The notes: a model not told the origin generated them from the sequence alone. Positions 1-9,641 are shown, numbered from the stretch's first letter. The stretch is 64,000 nucleotides of DNA from Mycolicibacterium boenickei (GCF_010731295.1 NZ_AP022579.1:3720001-3784000), one strand, 5' to 3'. A program made the numbers and translations.

Positions 1-1
1 A

Positions 2-697
2 CGGGCCCGGTTGCGCCATTCGGCGCGCAACGTCGACGAGTTGATCGACCTCGTCGACAGCGAGAGCGAGGGTGAGGCCGCGCGGCTGGTCGACACCGGC
101 GTCATCCTGGCGCGGGCCGCGGGGTGGAATCCCGAACCGCTGGTCAAACGGACCTGGGCAGGGGAGGGTCTCGGATTGGCGCAGGTGGCAGAGCAACTCG
201 AACCCGACGTGTTGATCGTCGGTGCCCGCGGCATCGGGGCGACCGACTCGAAGCTGGGCAGTGTGTCCGACCTGGTGGTGCATCACGCGCCCCGTGCGGT
301 GCTGGTGGTGTCCCAGAACATGATCTCGGCCGAGTACGCCGCGGTGGCCGATGGCCCGGTCGTGGTCGGCGTCGACGGTTCAAAGGGTTCCGATCGGGCG
401 CTGGCCGCGGCCGGTGAGCTGTTCCCGGGCCGCGAGGTGGTCTCGGTCGGAGTGGACGACGGCAGTGCGGTCGACGTCGCAGCCGAGCAGCCCGCGCACC
501 GCGTGCCCAGGTTCCGCGGGTCCGGTGCCGGAGCCACCGCCGATGCCCTGGTGGCTTTTGCTGAAGATCAACGGGCCGGTGTGGTGGTGGTCGGCTCCCG
601 CGGGCGCTCGGCATTGAAGAAGGTGTTGCTGGGCAGCGTCGCCACCGCCACGCTGCAGCGGACGTACCGGCCGGTCCTGGTAGTCCCGGGCGGCTGA
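2..697 (+). CDS. Universal stress protein, tandem UspA domains, 5' end cut by the window
   Basis: Two consecutive UspA-fold domains are visible. The second carries a textbook ATP-binding motif G-x2-G-x9-G-S (GSRGRSALKKVLLGS) near the C-terminus. The first has a similar GARG...LGS loop, each followed by a VLVV strand. The reading frame stays open to the window edge and a full two-domain mycobacterial Usp is usually about 290 residues, so roughly 60 residues are missing upstream. Family knowledge: these cytosolic proteins bind ATP and are often induced by hypoxia or stationary phase. The specific role is unknown. A strong hairpin follows the stop. Confidence 0.85.
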   Translation, partial: RARLRHSARNVDELIDLVDSESEGEAARLVDTGVILARAAGWNPEPLVKRTWAGEGLGLAQVAEQLEPDVLIVGARGIGATDSKLGSVSDLVVHHAPRAVLVVSQNMISAEYAAVADGPVVVGVDGSKGSDRALAAAGELFPGREVVSVGVDDGSAVDVAAEQPAHRVPRFRGSGAGATADALVAFAEDQRAGVVVVGSRGRSALKKVLLGSVATATLQRTYRPVLVVPGG

Positions 698-717
698 CGG
701 CAGGCGCTGCCGTGGTT

Positions 718-740
718 CCCGGCCGCCCGGTGCGGCCGGG
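718..740 (+). terminator. Hairpin downstream of the universal stress protein gene
   Basis: CCCGGCCGC (718-726) pairs perfectly with GCGGCCGGG (732-740) around a 5-nt loop, 20 nt after the Usp stop. There is no U-tract, as is common for mycobacterial intrinsic terminators. Termination activity is inferred. Confidence 0.6.
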
Positions 741-879
741 TATCTCGACGTGGTAACAGATCGATCGCGATCGTTGCTGGGCAAACCACATCAGCCTCTG
801 TGGCAACTATTGTCACAGTGAAATGCGCTCCGGGGACAGCGCGCCGATCCGTTTTCCGCGTCAGCCCGAAAGGTGCGTC

Positions 880-2187
880 ATGCCGGCTCTTCGTCGACTG
901 GTGACCTTGGTGTCCGTCTCCTCCCTCGTCCTGCTGGTCTCTCCGGTGGGCGTGCCCACGGCCGGCGCCGACCCCTGTTCGGTCCCGACGGGCGCCTCGG
1001 CACGTTCTGCCACGCCGTCCGTGCCACAGCTGCCGATCCTGCATCTGCCCATCGGCCGCAAGCCGGTCAGCACCGCGAGCACCCCCGAGGCGGCCAAGGA
1101 CACCGCCGTCGCCCCCAACACCGCGGCTCGGGCCGCCGCCGCACCTGCGGCATCGGCGGCCACCCGGGTCGGCTGGATCACCGGACCCAACAGCGACAGC
1201 TACGCGCGTTTCGGGATCTCCGGGGCCGACCTCGGGATCGTCTGGGACAACGGGCAGACCGGTGCGAACAACCAGGTGCTCATCGCATTCGGCGACACCT
1301 TCGGCAATTGCAGTGTGCCCGACCAGGAATGGCGCAAGAACACGCTGTTCCGCAGTTCCGACCGCAACCTCGCGGACGGGATAACGGTGCCCAACCCGGT
1401 GCCCGGCAACATCTATGCCGGCTCGCCGGTGGATGCCGCCCGGCCCAATTTCTCCCGGCAGGTGATCCAGAGCCTCGGCCTGGCCGCCACCGAGGTCACG
1501 ATCATCCCGACCGCCGGAATATCAGTCGGCACAACACAATACGTCAACTTCATGTCGGTCAGCCAGTGGGGCTCGGCCGGTCAGTGGTCGACGAACTTCT
1601 CGGCCGTCGCCGTCTCGAACGACAACGGCGAAACCTGGACGGTGCCGGTCACCAGCATCCGGCCCAGTTGGTTCAACACCGTTCCCGGCGTGGCATTCAC
1701 CTGGGGCGACCAGAACTTCCAGATGGGCGCCTACGTCCGCTCCGGCGGCTACGTGTACGCCTACGGCACCGGAGCCGGCCGTGGCGGCATGCCGTTCCTG
1801 TCCCGGGTGGTCGAGTCCGCGGTGGCCGACAAATCGGCATACGAGTACTACACACCGTTCGGCTGGCTCAAGAACTTTCCCTTCCTGGCCGTACAGGTGG
1901 TGTGGGCGCCGGGCAGCGAGATGTCGGTGGCCTGGAACGACTACCTGAAGAAGTTCGTCATGCTCTACACCAACACGACCTCGGCGGTGGTGATGCGCAC
2001 CGCGGACAAACCGGAAGGACCGTGGAGCCAGGCCAAGACCATCGTCAGCTCGACGGCGATACCCGGTGGCATTTACGCGCCCTACATTCACCCGTGGTCG
2101 ACCGGCAGCGACCTGTACTTCACGCTGTCACGCTGGTCGGACTACAGCGTCATGCTGATGCGGACCTCGCTCAGCACCGGTAGTTAG
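880..2187 (+). CDS. Secreted DUF4185 domain protein
   Basis: A 435-residue protein. The ATG at 880 is chosen because it is preceded by GAAAGG and opens a clear signal peptide: basic MPALRR, hydrophobic core, cleavage near TAGA-DP. A longer in-frame start at 823 would place 19 non-signal residues in front. The mature protein starts with an Ala/Pro-rich linker. The DUF4185 domain follows, with the sequence marks ITGPN, ADLGIVW, FGDTFG, W-R-KNTLF and later NDNGETW and WNDYLKKFVMLY. The fold is expected to be a beta-propeller resembling glycosidase or sialidase domains, but no activity is established here. Two other DUF4185 genes occur in the window (9642 and 39690). TATTGT at 808-813 could be a -10 element. 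Confidence 0.82.
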   Translation: MPALRRLVTLVSVSSLVLLVSPVGVPTAGADPCSVPTGASARSATPSVPQLPILHLPIGRKPVSTASTPEAAKDTAVAPNTAARAAAAPAASAATRVGWITGPNSDSYARFGISGADLGIVWDNGQTGANNQVLIAFGDTFGNCSVPDQEWRKNTLFRSSDRNLADGITVPNPVPGNIYAGSPVDAARPNFSRQVIQSLGLAATEVTIIPTAGISVGTTQYVNFMSVSQWGSAGQWSTNFSAVAVSNDNGETWTVPVTSIRPSWFNTVPGVAFTWGDQNFQMGAYVRSGGYVYAYGTGAGRGGMPFLSRVVESAVADKSAYEYYTPFGWLKNFPFLAVQVVWAPGSEMSVAWNDYLKKFVMLYTNTTSAVVMRTADKPEGPWSQAKTIVSSTAIPGGIYAPYIHPWSTGSDLYFTLSRWSDYSVMLMRTSLSTGS

Positions 2188-2423
2188 CCGGGCCGCTCGC
2201 CACGCTCGGCCGCGCGCTCGGCCGCCCGGGAATGCTCGGCGGCTGAGACCACGACCGCGTCGGGACCGGGATAGACCGTCGCCTCGTGGCCGGTGACCAG
2301 CCACCGCACCACATAGGGCGGGGACCCGTCCTCGGTACGCACTTCGAGGATCTCGGCGTGCTGTTCATGCTGATCGGTGGTGGTGCCTTTGACGACCAGG
2401 TAGTCGCCGACGTGCGCCTTCAT
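2184..2423 (-). CDS. DUF1918 domain-containing protein
   Basis: A 79-residue cytosolic protein opening MKAHVGDYLVVKG with the conserved pattern GDxLVV...R-x-GEI(L)EVR..DGxPPYxVRW..xGH.A..YPGPDA typical of DUF1918. These are small SH3-like proteins, frequent and sometimes multicopy in mycobacteria, with no assigned biochemical role. Its stop overlaps the convergent DUF4185 stop by 4 nt. The C-terminal tail is Arg/Glu/Ala-rich. The upstream 105 bp hold only its promoter region. Confidence 0.85.
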   Translation of the reverse strand: MKAHVGDYLVVKGTTTDQHEQHAEILEVRTEDGSPPYVVRWLVTGHEATVYPGPDAVVVSAAEHSRAAERAAERGERPG

Positions 2424-2528
2424 CGTCCGCTCCCTTCGCCGTACCCGGCGGACACCTCTATCGTGCGCGCGCCGGGCCGCGGAAGGAACCGGGCAAGGCG
2501 AAGATTCAGAATCGGGCGGTGCGGCGGA

Positions 2529-3170
2529 TCAGCACCCCACCGGATCCCACACCTTGTTGGACCGCACCGTGGTCAGCCGATAATCGGTGACCCTGATGTC
2601 GAACAACCGGGCACCCAGATCCCGCGCGCGGGACAGCGGGTCGGCCGGGTCGCAGGCGATCTCGCCACGACTGTTGGCGTTGCCGACCACGACCCCGGCG
2701 AGGCTCTGGTCGAGATACCTGGTCAGCTCCTGGAACTGGGCGATGACCCCTGCCGTGGCCCCGACGTAGCTTTCCTCGCAGGAGATCAGCACACCCACGG
2801 TCTTGTCGGTGATACCGCCCACCACCTGCTCCTGCTGCGGTGCGCTGTTGGCGGTGTAGCAGAACAGCCGGTCGAAGACCGTCTTGAGCCGGGCCGGCAT
2901 ACCGTAGAAATACAGCGGCATCGCGTAGATGATGCCGTCGGCGGGCAACATCTTTTCCAGCAGCAGAGATTCGTAGCGGTCGTCGAGGGAGCACAGCCCG
3001 TCGGTCGTGCGGCAGCGTCGGCAGTTGGTCAGCATGCGGTCCACGTATTCGTCGAGGAACACGTGCTCCACGTCGTGTCCGGTGGATTCCGCACCGGCAC
3101 AAGCGGCTTCGGCGAGCAGGTGAGAATTGCCGTCTTCGCGCGGGCTCGCGCTGATCACCAGAACTTTCAT
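2529..3170 (-). CDS. Flavodoxin-family NAD(P)H-dependent FMN oxidoreductase
   Basis: A 213-residue flavodoxin-fold protein. The ATG at 3170 starts MKVLVISASPRE, the first beta strand and phosphate loop (SASPREDGNSH) for FMN. Upstream in-frame residues are not conserved in type. A Cys cluster (NCRRC...GLC followed by DDRYE) is characteristic of the iron-sulfur-flavoprotein/NADPH-dependent FMN reductase group. The motif MPLYFYGMPARLKTVFDR is the usual FMN isoalloxazine loop and dimer helix. The substrate (quinone, azo or nitro compound) cannot be told. It lies alone between DUF1918 and the ABC importer operon, which ends 99 bp upstream of its start. Confidence 0.83.
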   Translation of the reverse strand: MKVLVISASPREDGNSHLLAEAACAGAESTGHDVEHVFLDEYVDRMLTNCRRCRTTDGLCSLDDRYESLLLEKMLPADGIIYAMPLYFYGMPARLKTVFDRLFCYTANSAPQQEQVVGGITDKTVGVLISCEESYVGATAGVIAQFQELTRYLDQSLAGVVVGNANSRGEIACDPADPLSRARDLGARLFDIRVTDYRLTTVRSNKVWDPVGC

Positions 3171-3269
3171 CGATTCTCTTCCGCGGCGGTAGACGCGCAC
3201 CACCACACGCGTCGGGATCAGGGGTTGGTGTGCGGTCCAACACTGAGTTCGGTGAAGTTCATTCCTTGT

Positions 3270-4010
3270 TCAGCCTGCTGTCTTACCCGCGTCCACGATG
3301 TAGACCGCACCGTGCACCGCGGTGGCGTCGTCACTGGCCAGGAACGCGATGGTCTTGGCGACGTCGGCGACATCCATCATCCCGCGGGGTGCGGCGATCC
3401 TCATGATCAGATTCCAGTCGGCGTTCTCCGGTGCGGCGAACTCGGTGGTCTGCGGGGTGAGCATGCCGCCGGGACACACCGCGTTGACGCGAAGGCGTTC
3501 CGAGGTGAACTCGATCGCCAGGGCGCGGGTGAGGCCGACCAGCCCGTGCTTGGCCGCGCAGTATCCGGCCGAGTAGACCTCGCCCTCGATCCCGGCGATG
3601 GAGGCGACGTTGACGATGTTGCCGCCGGCCTCCAGCAGATGCGGCAGCGCGGCCCGGCACAGGAAGAACGGGCCGTTGAGGTTGACCGCGAGGTCCTTGT
3701 CCCAGTCCTCGTCGGTAACCGACACGGTGTGGCGCATCTGGTGGAATCCCGCCACGTTGATCAGAGCGTCGAGGCGGCCGAACTTCTCGATGCACTGCGA
3801 GACGGCGTCCCGGCAGGCTTCCGAGGAGGAGATGTCCACCGATGCGTAGGCCCCGCCGGGCACATCTTCGAACACCGTCGCCATCCGCTCGGCGTCGCGG
3901 GCGACACCGAACACCTTCGCGCCACGCGCCGCGAACAATTGGGCAACCGCCGCGCCGAGACCCGATGAGGCACCGGTGACCAGCGCGACCTTTCCATCCA
4001 GAGCAGTCAT
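3270..4010 (-). CDS. SDR family NAD(P)-dependent oxidoreductase
   Basis: A classical short-chain dehydrogenase of 246 residues. The cofactor loop TGASSGLG is near residue 13, NVAG lies at about 90, and the catalytic serine segment (VASIAG) precedes Y-x-x-x-K (YCAAKHG). A C-terminal VDAGKTAG strand matches the family. Its ATG lies 3 nt after the stop of the ABC ATPase gene, so it is probably the last gene of the importer operon. It could act on the imported compound or a breakdown product, but the substrate is unknown. Confidence 0.87.
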   Translation of the reverse strand: MTALDGKVALVTGASSGLGAAVAQLFAARGAKVFGVARDAERMATVFEDVPGGAYASVDISSSEACRDAVSQCIEKFGRLDALINVAGFHQMRHTVSVTDEDWDKDLAVNLNGPFFLCRAALPHLLEAGGNIVNVASIAGIEGEVYSAGYCAAKHGLVGLTRALAIEFTSERLRVNAVCPGGMLTPQTTEFAAPENADWNLIMRIAAPRGMMDVADVAKTIAFLASDDATAVHGAVYIVDAGKTAG

Positions 4011-4013
4011 GGC

Positions 4014-5576
4014 TCACACCTTCTCATGCGGCCTGGCCGGCGGAACCGCGGCCAGCAGGGTGCGGGTGTATTCGTGCTGAGGACGGGTGAACAACTCGCC
4101 TGCGGGGCCGTCCTCGACCACCTCGCCGGCCCGCATCACCAGCACGTCGTGACACATCCGGTGCACCACCGCCAGATCGTGCGCGATGAACAGGTAGGTC
4201 AACCCCAGCTCGCGCTGCAGTTCGGTCAACAGGTCGAGCACCCGTGACTGCACCGAGACGTCGAGGGACGCGGTCGACTCATCGAGGATGAGCACGTCGG
4301 GTTCGGTGGCCAGCGCGCGGGCGATGCTGACCCGCTGGCGCTGTCCGCCGGACAGCTCGTGCGGATAGCGTGACGCGAAATCTGTTGGCAGTCCAACGAG
4401 TTCGAGCAGTTCGGCCACGCGTGCGGCGCGGCCGCGGCGCCCGGCGGCCAGCCGATGCACACGCAGTGGCTCGCCGATCGCGCCGCTGACCCGGGCCCGC
4501 GGATCGAGTGAGGCGAACGGATCCTGGAACACCAGGCTGATCCGGCGGCGCAGGGCCCGCCCACCGGCGAAGACATCCTTGCCGTCCAGAGTCGCAGTCC
4601 CCGCAGACGGCTCCGCGAGCCCGGTCAGCGCGGCGGCCACCGTCGACTTGCCGGAGCCCGATTCGCCGACGATCCCCAGCGTCGTCGCACGCCGCAGCTC
4701 GAACGAGACGCCCTTGACGGCATGCACTGCGCCGTAGCGCACGTCAAGTCCCTTGGCCTGCAACAGCACCGGTGCGTCGTCCGGCGCGGGATCGGGCCCG
4801 GCGCCGTCGAGGAGTGGGCGCGCCGCCAGCAACTCCCGGGTGTAGGCGTGCTGCGGATGGTCAAACACCTGCAGGATCGGGGCCTGCTCCACGGTCTCGC
4901 CGTCGCGCAGTACGGTCACCTCATCGGCCACCTGGCCGATGACCCCGAGATCGTGACTGATCCACACCACCGCGGTGCCGAAATCCCGCTGCAGATCGGC
5001 CACCAGCTCGATGATCTGGGCCTGGGTGGTGACGTCGAGTGCGGTCGTCGGCTCATCGGCGATGAGCAGTTCCGGATCGCACGCCAGGGCGATCGCGATC
5101 ATCACCCGCTGGCGCTGCCCGCCGGACAGCTGATGCGGATACGCGCCCAGTCGATCCGGGGACAGGCCGACCGCGTCGAGCAGCTCGCCGGCGCGGTCAC
5201 GCGCCTGTCGCCGGGTCATATTGCGGTGGGTCTCAAGGCTTTCCGTGATCTGGCGCTCGAGGGTCAGCAGCGGATTGAGCGACGTCCCGGGGTCCTGGAA
5301 GACGAACCCGATGCGGCTGCCGTGCACCGCGCGCAGCGCCCGCGCCGACGCGCCGATCAACTGTGACCCACCGGCCAGGGTGCTGGTGCCGCTGACCACC
5401 GCCCCTGGCGCGTCCAACAGACCGGTGGCCGCCAGCACCGTCATCGATTTACCCGATCCGGACTCGCCGACGATGCCGACAGTCTGCTCGCGCTGCACGT
5501 CGAACGACACGCCCCGCACGATCTCGCGGCGACCGATCGCCACCCGCAGGTCGTTGACCCTGAGTATGGGGTTCAC
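4014..5576 (-). CDS. Peptide/nickel-type ABC transporter ATPase, two fused nucleotide-binding domains
   Basis: A 520-residue DppD-DppF fusion. Each half has a Walker A motif ([10 protein letters not shown] and [10 protein letters not shown]), the ABC signature LSGGQRQRV, and a Walker B ([24 protein letters not shown]). Oligopeptide-type extensions ([13 protein letters not shown] and [13 protein letters not shown]) follow each domain. The GTG at 5576 overlaps the permease stop by 4 nt (5573-5576). Upstream in-frame sequence only reads through the permease gene in another frame. It powers the two permeases encoded upstream. Single-chain double ATPases of this kind are common in actinobacteria. 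Confidence 0.92.
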   Translation of the reverse strand: MNPILRVNDLRVAIGRREIVRGVSFDVQREQTVGIVGESGSGKSMTVLAATGLLDAPGAVVSGTSTLAGGSQLIGASARALRAVHGSRIGFVFQDPGTSLNPLLTLERQITESLETHRNMTRRQARDRAGELLDAVGLSPDRLGAYPHQLSGGQRQRVMIAIALACDPELLIADEPTTALDVTTQAQIIELVADLQRDFGTAVVWISHDLGVIGQVADEVTVLRDGETVEQAPILQVFDHPQHAYTRELLAARPLLDGAGPDPAPDDAPVLLQAKGLDVRYGAVHAVKGVSFELRRATTLGIVGESGSGKSTVAAALTGLAEPSAGTATLDGKDVFAGGRALRRRISLVFQDPFASLDPRARVSGAIGEPLRVHRLAAGRRGRAARVAELLELVGLPTDFASRYPHELSGGQRQRVSIARALATEPDVLILDESTASLDVSVQSRVLDLLTELQRELGLTYLFIAHDLAVVHRMCHDVLVMRAGEVVEDGPAGELFTRPQHEYTRTLLAAVPPARPHEKV

Positions 5577-6454
5577 CGGCGACCCGCCCTTCTCGCCTCG
5601 ATCGAGGTGCGCTGTTTCGGATCGAGCACGTCGCGCAGCCCGTCCCCGAACAGGTTGAACGCCAACACCATCACGAAGATCGCCGCGCCCGGGAACACCG
5701 CCATCCACCACGCCAGGGTGACGAATCCCTGGGCGTCGAAGATCATCCGGCCCAGCGACGGCTGCGGTGGCTGGATACCCAACCCCAGGAACGACAGCGC
5801 GGCCTCGGCCAGGATCGCGAAGGCCAACGACAGCGACAGCTGAACGATCAACGGCCCGGCGATGTTCGGCAGGATGTGCCGGAACAGGATGTAGCCGTCA
5901 CCGGTTCCCATGCTCCGCGACACCGCGACGAACGGTTCCACCCGCACGCCCAGCGCCGAGGCCCGGGCCACGCGCGCGAAGATCGGGATGTACACGATCC
6001 CGATGGCCAGCATCGTGGTGGTGATACCCGGCCCGAGCACCGCCACGATCGCCAGCGCGAGCAGCAATACCGGGAAGGCGAACATCACGTCGACGACGCG
6101 CATCACCACGGTGTCGATCCAGCCGCCCCGGTAGCCGGCGAGCACGCCGACCAGCACGCCCACCACCGCGGCCAGAGCGACCGAGACGATCGCGACCCGA
6201 AGCGAGGCGGCGATCGCCACCAACACGCGTGAGAACACGTCTCGGCCGAGCTCATCGGTGCCGAACCAGTGGGAGGCGCCCGGCCCCTGCAAGGCACTGG
6301 GCACGTCGATGTCGTTGATGCCGTATGGGGCGATCCAGGACGCGGACACCGCGACGATCAGCACCGCCAGCAGCACCGTGGCGCTGATGGCGGTCACCGG
6401 ATTCGACAACAGCAGCCGCCAGGACGCGACGCGGGAACTATCGGTGGTGGTCAT
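5573..6454 (-). CDS. Peptide/nickel-type ABC transporter permease, DppC-like
   Basis: A 293-residue integral membrane protein. The N-terminal DppC/OppC region has one membrane segment followed by HWFGTDELGRDVFSRV, a hallmark of the C-type permease. Five more helices follow, plus the EAA-type loop (EAALSFLGLGIQPPQPSLGRM). The ATG at 6454 overlaps the stop of the B-type permease gene (ATGA). It forms the transmembrane channel with DppB. Substrates of the family range over peptides, nickel chelates and sugars; the sequence does not decide among them. Confidence 0.92.
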   Translation of the reverse strand: MTTTDSSRVASWRLLLSNPVTAISATVLLAVLIVAVSASWIAPYGINDIDVPSALQGPGASHWFGTDELGRDVFSRVLVAIAASLRVAIVSVALAAVVGVLVGVLAGYRGGWIDTVVMRVVDVMFAFPVLLLALAIVAVLGPGITTTMLAIGIVYIPIFARVARASALGVRVEPFVAVSRSMGTGDGYILFRHILPNIAGPLIVQLSLSLAFAILAEAALSFLGLGIQPPQPSLGRMIFDAQGFVTLAWWMAVFPGAAIFVMVLAFNLFGDGLRDVLDPKQRTSIEARRAGRR

Positions 6455-7428
6455 GACAGCCGGATCCTCGGGTCGACGATCGCATACAGCACATCCACCA
6501 GCAGGTTGATCAGCAGGAACAGCACCGCGATCAGCAACACCGCACCCTGGATCACCGGATAGTCTCGTGCGGCAACGGAATTGAACACCAGACGGCCCAG
6601 GCCCGGCCAGGCGAACACCACTTCTACCACGATGACCCCACCGAGAATGGTGGCCAACTGGATACCGGTGATGGTCAACACCGGCAGCAGGGCGTTGCGC
6701 ACGATGTGTCGGAAGGTGACCACCGGCGGCGCCAGGCCTTTGGACCGCGCGGTGCGGACGTAGCCCATGGCGGCGACCTCCAGCACCGCAGAGCGCACAT
6801 AGCGGGTCATGATGGCGCCGGCCACCAGGCCGACGGTCAGCCCGGGCAGGATGATGTGGCGCAGCCATCCGCCCGGATCCCCCAGCAGTGGGCGGTAACC
6901 GGAGGTGGGTAGCCAGCCCAGCGTCGAGGCGAACACGCCGATCAACAGGATGCCCAACCAGAAATCCGGTACCGATACCCCGAACTGACTGGCAACCCGC
7001 ACGATCGCATCGCTGACCCGGCCCTCGCGCAGTGCGGCGAAGATCCCGGCGGGCAGCGCGACCGCCAGCGCGATGAGGATGCCGACCACCCCCAGGGACA
7101 ACGTGGCGGGCAACCGGTCGAGGAGGGTGACCGTGACCGGATCGCCGTTGCGGAAACTGACGCCGAGATCGCCGGTCAGTGCCGACCCGAGATAGGAGAA
7201 GAACTGCTCGACGATCGGCCGGTCCATGCCGCTCGCGGTGCGCAGTGCGTCGTAAGCCTGCGGTGTGTACCGGGTGCCGAGCGCGATGCGCACCGGGTCG
7301 CCCGGGACCAGGTGCACCAGGGCGAACACCACGATAAGGACCCCGATCAGCACCACTGCCGAGTACAGCAGCCGGCGGATCAGGAACTCCACGATCGGAT
7401 GATTCGAACGGATCCCGCTCAAGTTCAT
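6451..7428 (-). CDS. Peptide/nickel-type ABC transporter permease, DppB-like
   Basis: A 325-residue permease with a typical DppB N-terminus (FLIRRLLYSAVVLIGV then HLVPGDPVRIALG) and about six membrane helices. The conserved loop reads RSAVLEV..GYVRTARSKGL. Its ATG overlaps the end of the substrate-binding protein gene by 4 nt, so the subunits are translationally coupled. It pairs with the DppC-like permease encoded immediately downstream. Confidence 0.92.
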   Translation of the reverse strand: MNLSGIRSNHPIVEFLIRRLLYSAVVLIGVLIVVFALVHLVPGDPVRIALGTRYTPQAYDALRTASGMDRPIVEQFFSYLGSALTGDLGVSFRNGDPVTVTLLDRLPATLSLGVVGILIALAVALPAGIFAALREGRVSDAIVRVASQFGVSVPDFWLGILLIGVFASTLGWLPTSGYRPLLGDPGGWLRHIILPGLTVGLVAGAIMTRYVRSAVLEVAAMGYVRTARSKGLAPPVVTFRHIVRNALLPVLTITGIQLATILGGVIVVEVVFAWPGLGRLVFNSVAARDYPVIQGAVLLIAVLFLLINLLVDVLYAIVDPRIRLS

Positions 7429-8954
7429 GGGGTTTCACCTCGATCGAGATCGGCGGTGCGGAACCGGACGGCGCCGTCGCGGCGCACCTGGTACCCCGAC
7501 AGGTTGTTGGCCCAGGCCTGGATCACCGAGGGGTTGTACAGGTAGATGTAGCTGGCCTGATCAGCGATCCGCGTTGCGGCCTTGGCATAGATGTCTTTTC
7601 GCTTGGCGACATCGGTTTCGGTCCGGCCGGCATCGAGCAGTCGGTCGACCTCGGGGTCGGAGAACTTCTGTGCGTTGCTCGTGCCCTTCGTGTGGTGCTG
7701 GGCGTAGTAGAAATCGTCCGGGTCGATGTTTCCCAGCCAGCCCATCATCAGCATGTCGAAGTGGCCGGTGTTCTGTTCGTCGAGCCAGGTGGCGAAGTCC
7801 ACGGTGCGGATGTTCACCGTGATACCCAGGGGCGCAAGGTTGTCGGCGATGATCTGGGCCGCGGTCACGGTCTCCGGGTACTCGCTGGTGACCAGCATGT
7901 CGAGGTCGCGTGGTGCGGCACCGGCCTGTTCGAGGAGGCCTCGCGCCTCATCTATGGAGAAGCGGTATCGCTGATAATCGGTGAACCACGGGCTGCCGCG
8001 CGGGATCGCCAGCTGGTTCACCTCCGCGGTGCGGTAGCTGGTGGCCGCGGCGATCGCGTCGCGGTCGATGCCGTAGGCGATGGCCTCGCGCACCCGTGGG
8101 TCGTTCCACGGGGGCCGGGCCTCGTTGAGAGCCAGATACCAATAGTCGTTGCCCGGTGTGACTGCCAGTGTCAGTGAGTCGTCGTCGCGCAACTGGGCGA
8201 CCCGCTGTGGCGGCACCGAATCCGTCCAGTCGATCTCGCCGGCCTGCAGCGCCGACAAGGCCGTCGTCGGCTCGGAGATGAATCGGAACGTCACTCCGGA
8301 AACCGGGGGAGCGCCTCCCCAATAGTGTGGATTGGCCTTGAGCGTGATGGAGTCACCGCTGCGGCGGCCGGCAAACGAGAACGGGCCGGTGCCGATCGGA
8401 TGGGTGGCGATCTGCCCGCTCTCGACGTTGGCGCGTTGCACGATCGCCATGCCCTTGAAACCACCGAGATTCGTCAGCAGGTTCGGGGTGGGCTGGCGGA
8501 CCGTGATCCGCACGGTCGCCGGGTCCGGCGCGGTGACACCGGTGACGGCGCTGAACTTGTCGACGTTGGTCAGCTGCTCATCGATGATGCGCCGATACGA
8601 ATAGACCACGTCGTCGGCGGTCAACGGGGTGTCGTCATGCCAGCGCACGCCGTCGCGCAAGCGGAAGGTCCAGGTGAGCTGGTCGTCGCTGACCTCCCAG
8701 GAGCGGGCCAGCGCAGGCCGCATCTCCAGGTTCTCGGCGGGCTCGACCAAGGTGTCGAACACGTTCTCCAACACCTCGAACGAGAAGTAGGCGCTGGTCC
8801 GGTGCGGGTCGAGCTGATCGGGTTCGCCGGCGATGGCCGCGATGAGATTGCCCGCCGAAGCGTCACCGAGGTCCACCCGGCTGCCGGTGGAACAGGCAGC
8901 CAGCACGAATACCAGCACTGCCGCCAACGTTTTCATCGCTGGTCGTGTCGTCAC
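7425..8954 (-). CDS. ABC transporter substrate-binding lipoprotein (SBP family 5)
   Basis: About 509 residues. A lipoprotein signal ends in the lipobox LAAC, with the acylated Cys about 21 residues in. The body is a family-5 binding protein: LARSWEVSDDQLTWTFRLRDGVRWHDDTPLTADDVVYS is the extended family signature (only partly quoted here), and later come IGTGPFSF, VREAIAYGIDRDAI and FDMLMMGW. The GTG at 8954 is chosen because CTGGAG sits 5 nt upstream. ATG 8936 is an alternative without a good Shine-Dalgarno sequence and would also give a functional signal peptide. It is the first gene of the SBP-B-C-DF-SDR operon and determines substrate choice. Confidence 0.9.
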   Translation of the reverse strand: MTTRPAMKTLAAVLVFVLAACSTGSRVDLGDASAGNLIAAIAGEPDQLDPHRTSAYFSFEVLENVFDTLVEPAENLEMRPALARSWEVSDDQLTWTFRLRDGVRWHDDTPLTADDVVYSYRRIIDEQLTNVDKFSAVTGVTAPDPATVRITVRQPTPNLLTNLGGFKGMAIVQRANVESGQIATHPIGTGPFSFAGRRSGDSITLKANPHYWGGAPPVSGVTFRFISEPTTALSALQAGEIDWTDSVPPQRVAQLRDDDSLTLAVTPGNDYWYLALNEARPPWNDPRVREAIAYGIDRDAIAAATSYRTAEVNQLAIPRGSPWFTDYQRYRFSIDEARGLLEQAGAAPRDLDMLVTSEYPETVTAAQIIADNLAPLGITVNIRTVDFATWLDEQNTGHFDMLMMGWLGNIDPDDFYYAQHHTKGTSNAQKFSDPEVDRLLDAGRTETDVAKRKDIYAKAATRIADQASYIYLYNPSVIQAWANNLSGYQVRRDGAVRFRTADLDRGETP

Positions 8955-9082
8955 GATTACTCCAGGATCACCGCGGGTGATCCGCCGTACGCTCACCCGC
9001 TGGGGCCGTCACGGGGGCCGGTCCGAGGCATACCGACCCATACCGATGACGACGCTGATGAAGACTGCGATACTCACCCATT

Positions 9083-9622
9083 GTGACGTTCAAGCGCATG
9101 GCTTCCGCAGCCGCCCTGTTCTCGTCGGTCGGAATCGGACTCAACCTGGGGATTGCCGCCCCGGCACAGGCTGACCCGGTCATACAGGGTGTCTACACCT
9201 ACACCCAGGAGGATGGCCGGACCGACACCTGGGGTGTGTGGCCGTCCTGTGTCCCGACGGTCGGGGATCTGCGTGAGCCGCTTGAGCTGGCGGTGGCCTG
9301 CCGGTTGCACGTCGAGACCCAACGCGTCAGCCGGGGTGGCGACGCCAGGCTGGTCGGTGGTCAGTGGACGTACTCGACGACCGTGATGGAAGGCATTGAG
9401 TGCTCCGACGGCAGCTGGGCACCGATCACCGAGACCTACAAGTTCGATGACATCGCGCTGAGAGGTACCCGCAGCGTGGCGAACAACGAGGCGTGCGGCG
9501 GGACTTTGGCGCCGGCGATCCACACCTTCCCCTTCACCCTGGCGTACAAGGAGCCGCTGAAGACTCAGATCAAGGTCTATCCACTCGACTGCGAGCCGGG
9601 CGGCTTGCGGTGGTGCACGTAG
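9083..9622 (+). CDS. Secreted hypothetical mycobacterial protein
   Basis: A 179-residue exported protein of unknown function. The signal peptide runs from MTFKRMASAAALF to a likely AQA-DP cleavage site. The mature part has WGVWPSCVP, several Cys (about six, suggesting disulfides) and beta-strand-rich sequence. The start is a GTG. The divergent gene is the SBP lipoprotein, and 128 bp separate them. A DUF4185 gene follows after 19 nt, so the two probably share a transcript. I do not recognise a named domain. Confidence 0.75.
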   Translation: MTFKRMASAAALFSSVGIGLNLGIAAPAQADPVIQGVYTYTQEDGRTDTWGVWPSCVPTVGDLREPLELAVACRLHVETQRVSRGGDARLVGGQWTYSTTVMEGIECSDGSWAPITETYKFDDIALRGTRSVANNEACGGTLAPAIHTFPFTLAYKEPLKTQIKVYPLDCEPGGLRWCT

Positions 9623-9641
9623 GTCACCGGGACGAGGGGGA

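Noticed and set aside
760..775. GATCGATCGCGATCG self-complementary stretch
   Set aside because: Short alternating GATC/CGATCG runs are common by chance in such DNA and no regulator is adjacent.
873..2183. Plus-strand open frame inside the first DUF4185 gene
   Set aside because: Out-of-frame, Arg/His-rich shadow; the DUF4185 frame has the signal peptide and family motifs.
2286..3968. 560-codon plus-strand frame across the flavodoxin and SDR genes
   Set aside because: Antisense shadow of three genes with no recognisable domain and an atypical composition.
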